41,688 bases of DNA from Lentisphaerota bacterium. GTDB taxonomy: Bacteria; Verrucomicrobiota; Lentisphaeria; Victivallales; Victivallaceae. The notes beneath the pieces are model-generated. The model saw only the letters and a list, made by a program, of their open reading frames with translations. It did no database searches and had not been told where the DNA came from. The position numbers and the translations under genes are program-made. This document shows positions 35,797 to 41,688 of the stretch, piece after piece (the first letter of the stretch is position 1; every line of letters starts with the position of its first letter). The stretch is taken from NCBI GenBank assembly GCA_015061625.1, contig SUWG01000022.1:1-41688 (forward strand). The letters are read 5' to 3'.

Positions 35797-38332
35797 TTGG
35801 CCTAAAATTCCATCTTACTCGGATTCTGAAAATAATGTTTTTCATCCTGTTTTTGCACATGCATTAAATCTCGTTTTAAAAGAACGTAAACTTGATAGCG
35901 ATGTTACTGTTCAATCACAATTCCAAACTCCAACAGGACCTGCTGACTTTGTACTTCTTCGAAAAAGCACTGGTAAAGTAATAATTCCAATTGAAATAAA
36001 ACGCACCCAGAGTGGCGTTCGCGGCCTTGGCAGACGACAAGCTAGGGATTATCAGCAAAATCTTGCCACAATCGCTGAAACTACTTTTTACTGTGTTTCT
36101 AACCTGGAATTGACTGAATTATTTTGCAATGCAAAAGGGCATGAGACGACTCTTTCTCAGAAAATAAAACTTTCAACTCCACAGAATGCACTGCTTGAAA
36201 AAGGACAAGATGATTTATTAAAAAAAAATCTCATTACTGTTATTAACGAAATATTTGATATCATCTTTTTTAATAATCCTTTTTCTTATGTGGCTGGATT
36301 ATCTAATTTCGAATATTTGTTGCGCAATACCATAGACGGAGTTAAATATTGGCACGAATCATTGTTGCCGTTTTGTTTTGAATATATTAGAGGATCATCT
36401 CAACTGACGGTGAAAACAAGAAGTTGGCGCTCAGCATACGCATATAAGAAAAATCCACAAAGACTTGTCGAGTTAGGAAAGCAAATAGATTTTCAAAATA
36501 TCTTTGCCTATCCATTGGCTCGGGAAGAACACTTTGATATGCATATTTTACAAGACGCATACAATTCGGGACAATGTTTTGGAGATGGGGATGATTTTTC
36601 TGCACTCGTAGGTGATATCTTATTCGAGCCGCAAAGTGGTATAGTGGAAACTGACTTTGATCTTGCGCGGTTACTAGCAATAATTGCAACAAACACAGCT
36701 GATGCTTTGACCACTGATGATGTAATTATGGATCCATGCGCCGGCAGTGGTCGTTTGCTGGCAGCGATGATAAAGGAGTCTCGTCAAACTATATTACCAA
36801 CAAATGTGATTGCAGTAGAAAAAGAAAAAAAATTCGCAGAGGCATTGAGTTTACGCCTAGGGTTACAGTTTGGTGCTAATATATCCCCTTCTAATTCTCC
36901 TATTGTAAAAATAGAAAACTTTGAAGACACAGCAGTCTCTGATTACTCAAAAGTGAAAATCGCAGTTGTTAATCCCCCGTTTATGTCTGGTGTACAGTCT
37001 GCATCGCTAAAGGGTGACTTGCTTTCATGCATACAAAAAGTTTCTGGGAAAAAATCTATTGTCGGAAACGGACAAATCGGATACGAAGCGATTTTTATGG
37101 AACTATTATGGCATATGCTACCTCAAGGAGTGACGATTGCTTTTATTTTTCCGTACCAGATAATTTCACGACTTTCTGATGAGATGGCGAGTTTTAGAAA
37201 ATTCTTATTAGAAAAACTAGCCATCTCAACAGTTGTCTTGTATCCGCAAGATGGTGTTTTTGATTCTGTAGTAAAGAAAACAATGATTTTCGTTGGCCAA
37301 AAGGGAACAAAAACTCCAAATATTAGAGTTATTGACATACAAATTCCTGTTCCAGATGTTGACTTTCTTAATCTTAAAGAATTCCTGCAAAAGAACACTT
37401 CGTGTTATGGAGTTGAAGAATTTTTTGTTCCTCGTGTTGATTTGCTAAATGCCGCAAACAGTGGCTGGAAAACTTTTTTAGGAAACGGTAAAAAAACCGC
37501 AGAATTCATCAATAATCCAATATTATGTCATACTATAAAGGATTATTCGAATGATGTGCGCAGAGGAAGCATGGGCAATTCTGGCAATACGGCACTTACG
37601 GTTATGCTGGCAGGGAAACCACATAGTTATATTCCTCGCTCATGGTTAATAAGTGCAATAAACAATGCAAAAACTCTACCTGCAATACTTGATAATAGTA
37701 GTGCACCCAATTGCTCATTTGTGCCACCCTCAAGTACAAGAGTGAAAAGCAATAAAATATTGTTATCGATTGCTCAAACCTATGTAAAAAATGCGAATGG
37801 TCAATTTAGTACAAAAAAACAAAAAACAAATGATAAAACTGAAGATGATATTGTTAGTGCTATTCTCAAAGATCAGAAGCAACCAGCAACAAACGCAATA
37901 TTAATTCCAAGAAGTTACCGTGAAAATGCAAAACTTTCAATAATTATGAATGACCCTATTCTTGTGTCAACAAATTTTTTTATTGTTCCAATAGATGATT
38001 ATGATACTAGAATCCTTGTCGCTTCATGGTTAAAGTCCATTTTTGGTCAGCTACAATTGGAATTTTTTGCTACAAACCAAGAAAGTATGCGAAAAGTTGA
38101 AAAAAATGTAATAACAAAAGTGCGAATCCCTGATTTAACTTCAATAAATAAAAGAATATTGAACTTACTTACAAGACTATATTTTAAGGAATCATTTCAC
38201 AATTTATCTAGCATAAAGCCAAAACGCTCCGATTTACTTTGGGCTTATGCATTGTGGGGAAAATCATACAAAACAAAAACTAATGAAATTGTTGAATTTC
38301 TTCAAGAAGCATATGATATGAGAACTCAATAA
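35789..38332 (+). CDS. Nuclease-methyltransferase fusion (type IIG-like)
   Basis: An 847-residue protein. The N-terminal part carries a PD-(D/E)xK nuclease pattern: D53 in GPADFVLL and E69-I-K71 in IPIEIKRTQ. The central N6-methyltransferase domain has motif I D315-PCAGSG and motif IV N395-PPF. The C-terminal third, with SLRL/TRLYF-type helices, is probably the recognition domain. The start at 35789 has a strong GGGAGGTG site; the longer frame lacks one. Together with the two upstream methyltransferases and the XRE regulator it forms one overlapping operon. Family knowledge suggests it cuts and methylates from a single recognition domain. Confidence 0.87.
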   Translation: MSNWPKIPSYSDSENNVFHPVFAHALNLVLKERKLDSDVTVQSQFQTPTGPADFVLLRKSTGKVIIPIEIKRTQSGVRGLGRRQARDYQQNLATIAETTFYCVSNLELTELFCNAKGHETTLSQKIKLSTPQNALLEKGQDDLLKKNLITVINEIFDIIFFNNPFSYVAGLSNFEYLLRNTIDGVKYWHESLLPFCFEYIRGSSQLTVKTRSWRSAYAYKKNPQRLVELGKQIDFQNIFAYPLAREEHFDMHILQDAYNSGQCFGDGDDFSALVGDILFEPQSGIVETDFDLARLLAIIATNTADALTTDDVIMDPCAGSGRLLAAMIKESRQTILPTNVIAVEKEKKFAEALSLRLGLQFGANISPSNSPIVKIENFEDTAVSDYSKVKIAVVNPPFMSGVQSASLKGDLLSCIQKVSGKKSIVGNGQIGYEAIFMELLWHMLPQGVTIAFIFPYQIISRLSDEMASFRKFLLEKLAISTVVLYPQDGVFDSVVKKTMIFVGQKGTKTPNIRVIDIQIPVPDVDFLNLKEFLQKNTSCYGVEEFFVPRVDLLNAANSGWKTFLGNGKKTAEFINNPILCHTIKDYSNDVRRGSMGNSGNTALTVMLAGKPHSYIPRSWLISAINNAKTLPAILDNSSAPNCSFVPPSSTRVKSNKILLSIAQTYVKNANGQFSTKKQKTNDKTEDDIVSAILKDQKQPATNAILIPRSYRENAKLSIIMNDPILVSTNFFIVPIDDYDTRILVASWLKSIFGQLQLEFFATNQESMRKVEKNVITKVRIPDLTSINKRILNLLTRLYFKESFHNLSSIKPKRSDLLWAYALWGKSYKTKTNEIVEFLQEAYDMRTQ

Positions 38333-38351
38333 ATTTGAAATATTAAATAAG

Positions 38352-38636
38352 ATGCTCGCCTTTACCACACGCATCCCTCTGGCGGTTATGATTGCTATGG
38401 GAATAAAACAATGGGAGAATCGTTCTGTGATGCCATACCCTGCGTGTGGAAAGTGTGTCATGACTTGCTCGAAGTCTTCCGACAGCCGTGAGTATGCCAA
38501 CTTCCTTGCCTGGGCGAAACATGTGTTTCCGGCAGAGGCTTACGCTGCATTGCCAACTTGGGAGCAAGTCGCAGACTGGCGTGGAAAACTGATTGCAGTC
38601 TGCGACTACGAGGCATCCTATACTCCCGGACCTTGA
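38352..38636 (+). CDS. ASCH-like domain protein, C-terminally truncated
   Basis: A 94-residue protein with an ASCH-like start (TTRIPLAVMIAMGIKQWENRS, then MTCSKSSDSREYANFLAW) and a strand ADWRGKLIAVCDYEASYTPG. Intact ASCH relatives continue well beyond this point. Here the frame stops exactly where sequence matching another gene (rhuM) begins, so the end was removed by a deletion. There is no Shine-Dalgarno. GC content is higher than in the preceding methyltransferase genes, indicating a different origin within the accessory region. Confidence 0.65.
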   Translation: MLAFTTRIPLAVMIAMGIKQWENRSVMPYPACGKCVMTCSKSSDSREYANFLAWAKHVFPAEAYAALPTWEQVADWRGKLIAVCDYEASYTPGP

Positions 38637-38929
38637 ATACTACAATCTGGATATGATTATTGCGGTCGGTTACCGGGTCAACAGCAAGCGGGCTACCGAG
38701 TTTCGGCAATGGTCAACTCCCGATGACTATGGCAGACTGGGCGAAGCACCTTGACCGGATTCTGATTGCCGATGATATGGAAATCCTGAAAGATGCCGGT
38801 AAAATCACTGCTGAAATCGCCAAAGAACACGCCGAAAACGAGTTCGAGAAATACCGTGTCATCCAAGACCGCCTTTTCAAATCCGACTTCGACAAGCAAA
38901 TGGAGTTGTTCAACGAAGAAGACAAGTAA
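38637..38929 (+). pseudogene. rhuM-like gene, internally deleted and frameshifted
   Basis: Two frames of one gene are visible. The first encodes YYNLDMIIAVGYRVNSKRATEFRQW, the conserved RhuM core, then runs into a stop at 38753-38755. The second frame, open to 38929, encodes MTMADWAKHLDRILIADD, LKDAGKITAEIAKEHAENEFEKYR and a DFDKQMELFNEEDK end, matching the RhuM C-terminus. Most of the middle of the protein is missing at the junction near 38705. RhuM proteins are associated with mobile elements and pathogenicity islands; this one is dead. Confidence 0.75.
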
Positions 38930-38984
38930 CAACTAACTGTCTATCAACATTTTTTACTTATATATTACCTCTACGAATATACAG

Positions 38985-39016
38985 CCTCATCGGTCTTTTG
39001 ATCGGTGGGGCTTTTT
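38985..39016 (+). terminator. Terminator after the rhuM remnant
   Basis: CCTCATCGGTC-tttt-GATCGGTGGGG (38985-39010) forms 11 pairs including three G-T, followed by CTTTTT. Confidence 0.8.
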
Positions 39017-39136
39017 GTCTATTAACAATCCTTACTCGAAGTTATGAAACGCGGAACGCCGCCGGCGTGAGCATTGGAATGACGGAGAGCGGAATTGGGA
39101 ACACGAAGTGTTGCCAATGCCAAATTAGCAAAATAA

Positions 39137-39193
39137 GGTGAGTTGCTTAACTTTGAAAGAAACATTGTTATTATTTCAAAAATTTAACTCACC
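39137..39193 (+). promoter_or_regulatory. Inverted repeats immediately before a ribosome-binding site
   Basis: GGTGAGTT (39137-39144) pairs with AACTCACC (39186-39193), and TTGAAA pairs with TTTCAA inside. The GGAGG of the next gene follows within 3 bases, so folding could influence translation. Confidence 0.5.
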
Positions 39194-39205
39194 GGAGGTG
39201 TATTT

Positions 39206-39709
39206 ATGGAAAATCAAATCGACTGGAAAAAAGAGTGTGAAAAAATCGCTGCGGAACTGGCTGATGATGTGGTCAGCAAGTTTGTCAACAATGAAGAGAT
39301 CGAGCTTGCTCTGACTCGCTCGATCAATCCGGGGGAGGTCTATGGCTTGTTCTCCCGTACTCCGCTTAATGATAAATGGAACACGGTGATCATCAAGTAT
39401 TCCGTCATTCCCCGCAGTGAAATCGTTCCGGATAAGGCTCGGCTGTATAAGTGTGCATTGGAAAGCGCATTGGACACCGCCAATCACCCGGATGTAATGG
39501 AAATTACCGATTTTGCTGAACATCGTCGCCGTATTTCTGAAAACGCAGAATGGAAAGTCGGCACTGAACTGCAAAATATCTTTTCTGAAATTGCCATCGC
39601 CAATCCCGACAAATATCCCATAAAGGAAACCCATGGTCACGCTGTCCCGTCATATGAAGAAAGAATCAAACGCTATCAAGAATGGGAAAAACGGCAAAAT
39701 TCAAAATAA
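39206..39709 (+). CDS. Uncharacterised protein
   Basis: A 167-residue soluble protein, unrecognised. It is acidic and charged at the N-terminus (DWKKECEKIAAELADDVVSKF), has a central strand-rich part (TVIIKYSVIPRSE) and a helical C-terminus ending SYEERIKRYQEWEKRQNSK. There is no signal or membrane segment. A strong GGAGGTG site lies 9 bases before the ATG, and an inverted repeat precedes that. GC content is higher than in the restriction genes. It is followed by a promoter for the next gene, so it is probably transcribed alone. Confidence 0.75.
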   Translation: MENQIDWKKECEKIAAELADDVVSKFVNNEEIELALTRSINPGEVYGLFSRTPLNDKWNTVIIKYSVIPRSEIVPDKARLYKCALESALDTANHPDVMEITDFAEHRRRISENAEWKVGTELQNIFSEIAIANPDKYPIKETHGHAVPSYEERIKRYQEWEKRQNSK

Positions 39710-39712
39710 GCA

Positions 39713-39741
39713 GTTGACAAAACAATTATGCGGAGTTATCA
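39713..39741 (+). promoter_or_regulatory. Strong sigma70-type promoter
   Basis: TTGACA (39713-39718), 17 bp, TATCAT (39736-39741), in the 73-bp gap before the gene at 39783. Confidence 0.75.
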
Positions 39742-39782
39742 TATAGACAAACAAAAAAATTTTAACAGAAAGGATTTGCGGT

Positions 39783-41324
39783 ATGGATTGGAATGAATGG
39801 TTGAAAATACTCAACGAGACAGGATTTTATGTAGATAATCAAATCAAGGATGGCATTGGTTTTTATATTGAAAAGATAAGAATAAGAAACAGTGATGAAT
39901 ATAAATACGGCTTTGGCTTTGGGCTGCACTGTAAGAAGAGGAAGAAAGAGTTGTCCATATATAATGACAAGATTCTATCTGAATTGACGAATAAAGGGTG
40001 GACAATCAGTGGTAAGACTATATACAATAAAGAATACTATTTCTCAATTGGTTATGAAAAAGAGAATGAAAAAGAGACGACAAAGCGGAAAGGGTACTTC
40101 GTTTTCAAAGAATACAAACCCAATGCCCAGTTGAAGTTGGAAGATAGATTTGGAAAATTTAAAGAAGATATAGAAAAAAGCGGCATTTTAAAATTGTTTA
40201 ATGACAATATTGATAAATTTTTATTGTCGGATCAAAAACAAACTGATATTTCTTCGCAAAACCAAACACCCGGCAAAAAAACGAAAGAAAAGAAAAACTC
40301 CGGCAAAACTGCTGAAACAGAGAAAGTTACTTTGTCGATTGATTACGATTATGTAAAAGCGGTGGAAGACAAGTTTGTGGAGCGTTTTAACAACGCGATT
40401 AAGGACTGGAATATTTCTTCTGATTTAAAAAAGAAATTGAGAATAGATAAAGAAATAACTTTGGACAATCCACTGTTCCAAATCTTTTTCGCAGAAGCAA
40501 ATGATCCTAAAGAAATTGATAAGTACAATAAAGCCCAAGGAAGAAAACCGGAGCATTATATTTATAAATATTTTCCGCAAGAGGGTATTTGCGGCAATCC
40601 GACGTCCGCAAAAATTTTGATTTTCAGCAACAACCCCGGTGCTGGTGGCTTTTGGGATGATGGAGGGGAAAAGACTATAAATCATGTGATTAATATGCTC
40701 AAAGAAAATTTTGAAGAGGGGCACGATTTTTCCGGTGCGTTAACTACTAACAGCAATATGGGCAATGGATGTTTTTATCCGTTTTTGGAAACTTACATAT
40801 ACAACAACAATCTTGAATTAAGTACCAAGTACTGGCGAAATCATTTGATTCACGCAAAACCTAACAAAGATTCAACTTTTTTGCTGGACTATGAATTAGG
40901 TTCAAAAGATAGAAAAACAATTTTGAATGGACACAAGGAAAACATTATGACACTGGAACGTTTCAGTTATCATACCTTGAATTTTGACCAAAAAGTTATG
41001 GAAGGCTGTTTCAATAATCATATAACAGGCTTAAAAGGAAAAATAACTAATATAATTACTGAGGCGATGGCTGATCATAAAATATTAGTTTTTGCACGTG
41101 GCTTCAACAGCAAAGGTCACAGCTGGCAAAAATTTTTGGGTGAAGAGACTGTCGGAAAAATAATGGAGTATGATCATACATATTTTACTTCCAATGGTAA
41201 TCCGTATATCAGCAGCAAGAATATAATTAATAAAAAAGGCGAGCAGGCTTTTGGTAAATTATTAGACCAATACAAAAGCTTTGCGAAAAATAACTTTGCA
41301 AAGAATATAATATCTGCCCGGTAG
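39783..41324 (+). CDS. Uncharacterised 513-residue protein
   Basis: Not recognised. The N-terminal 120 residues are Lys/Tyr-rich strands (GFYIEKIRIRN, then YGFGFGLHCKKRKKE). A low-complexity Lys/Thr/Gln linker (about 150-180) follows. The C-terminal 330 residues contain AKILIFSNNPGAGGFW near 279, NSNMGNGCFYPF and ILVFARGFNSKGHSW. A strand followed by an NPG turn recalls the uracil-DNA-glycosylase-like fold, but this is a weak impression. It has its own promoter, an AAAGGA site, and a terminator overlapping its stop, so it is a single-gene unit. It could be a stand-alone defence gene. Confidence 0.8.
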   Translation: MDWNEWLKILNETGFYVDNQIKDGIGFYIEKIRIRNSDEYKYGFGFGLHCKKRKKELSIYNDKILSELTNKGWTISGKTIYNKEYYFSIGYEKENEKETTKRKGYFVFKEYKPNAQLKLEDRFGKFKEDIEKSGILKLFNDNIDKFLLSDQKQTDISSQNQTPGKKTKEKKNSGKTAETEKVTLSIDYDYVKAVEDKFVERFNNAIKDWNISSDLKKKLRIDKEITLDNPLFQIFFAEANDPKEIDKYNKAQGRKPEHYIYKYFPQEGICGNPTSAKILIFSNNPGAGGFWDDGGEKTINHVINMLKENFEEGHDFSGALTTNSNMGNGCFYPFLETYIYNNNLELSTKYWRNHLIHAKPNKDSTFLLDYELGSKDRKTILNGHKENIMTLERFSYHTLNFDQKVMEGCFNNHITGLKGKITNIITEAMADHKILVFARGFNSKGHSWQKFLGEETVGKIMEYDHTYFTSNGNPYISSKNIINKKGEQAFGKLLDQYKSFAKNNFAKNIISAR

Positions 41325-41354
41325 AGCATTAGAAACTCTGCCGGGCGGTTTTTG
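41317..41354. terminator. Bidirectional terminator overlapping a stop codon
   Basis: CCCGGTAGAG (41317-41326) pairs with CTCTGCCGGG (41336-41345; one wobble), followed by GGTTTTT. The TAG of the preceding gene is inside the left arm. It lies between convergent genes. Confidence 0.8.
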
Positions 41355-41366
41355 TGTGGTGGAAAA

Positions 41367-41688
41367 TTATTCCGGATTTTCTTCTGTGTCACCGGCGATC
41401 AGAGGACATTCTACGGTGTTGTCGTAAAGATTTTTGACCACCATCAAGTGTTCTTCAAATGCCAGTGTTACATCGCAGGCAAAATTCAGGTAATTATCAT
41501 TGTCAAACCAGATGCACAAAGATGTTTCATCAAAAGCGGTATAGTTGTTCCGAATATATTGCCCGTGCATAAATTTGCCCATTTCCCACACTGTATCAGA
41601 ATAATTTTCCGCAATTGCAGAAATTTTCTCTGTGGCTTCATCAGTTTTACAATCATTGGGCAGCACCAGAATAAAACCGGTGGTTTTG
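41367..41688 (-). CDS. Uncharacterised protein, N-terminus outside the window
   Basis: About 106 residues are visible, entering the window in frame as TTGFILVLPNDCKTDEATE. The body is acidic and aromatic (NNYTAFDETSLCIWFDNDNY, then CDVTLAFEEHLMVVKNLYDN) and ends ENPE. The in-frame GTG near 41666 is probably not the real start, since open frame continues to the window edge. There is no recognised family; the composition resembles small immunity-like proteins, but that is not evidence. Confidence 0.6.
   Translation of the reverse strand, partial: KTTGFILVLPNDCKTDEATEKISAIAENYSDTVWEMGKFMHGQYIRNNYTAFDETSLCIWFDNDNYLNFACDVTLAFEEHLMVVKNLYDNTVECPLIAGDTEENPE

Noticed and set aside
32214..41688. Prophage or integrative conjugative element
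   Set aside because: Only the left edge and defence-like cargo are visible; no integrase, relaxase, capsid or terminase gene is present in the window.

Overview
The window looks like chromosomal DNA of a Victivallales-type member of the Lentisphaerota (PVC superphylum). This is inference. It rests on prepilin-like proteins with an FTLIELL N-terminus and an H-X9-DG C-terminal motif sitting among glycan-degrading enzymes (GH20, GH63-like, GH106-like, DUF4838, sialate O-acetylesterase), ordinary bacterial housekeeping genes, and a moderately GC-rich backbone full of structured intergenic repeats. No 16S or marker tree can be run here.

Layout. (1) 1-16.7 kb is a mostly minus-strand housekeeping backbone: aroQ-accB-accC-Asp23/Gls24-radical SAM; rnc-acpS; argG with a WaaP-like kinase; a plus-strand family-4 uracil-DNA glycosylase and a KamA-like radical SAM enzyme; a Gfo/Idh/MocA oxidoreductase; a PHP phosphoesterase; gap-pgk; and a small exported protein. 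(2) 16.7-18.0 kb is a guaA gene whose glutaminase domain has lost its catalytic part. (3) 18.6-31.7 kb is a glycan-use region: an HD hydrolase with an overlapping GH63-like gene, a sialate esterase, a GH20-like enzyme, two adjacent prepilin-like proteins, a DUF4838 protein, a GH106-like enzyme and a divergent AraC regulator. (4) 31.8 kb holds an initiator tRNA whose last 17 bases recur twice downstream, each followed by its own terminator: an apparent integration hot spot. (5) 32.2 kb to the right end is an AT-rich accessory region. It holds an XRE regulator, a C5-cytosine methyltransferase, an N6-adenine-type methyltransferase, a nuclease-methyltransferase fusion, broken ASCH and RhuM genes, and uncharacterised genes. 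No integrase is seen, so the right border is probably outside.

The backbone carries three families of structured repeats (called R1, R2 and R3 here). R1 (about 120-140 bp, about a dozen copies or fragments) and R2 (about 200 bp) form hairpins in which several stems keep pairing through compensatory changes between copies. They occur singly, as a tandem array just upstream of the KamA-like gene, and as an R1/R2 mosaic at 10.1-11.3 kb. R2 and R3 reach into the 3' ends of unrelated genes and appear to supply their last codons and stops. The strongest candidates for something undescribed are these repeat families, the catalytically incomplete guaA, the tRNA-fMet tail units, and the three-methyltransferase restriction cluster.
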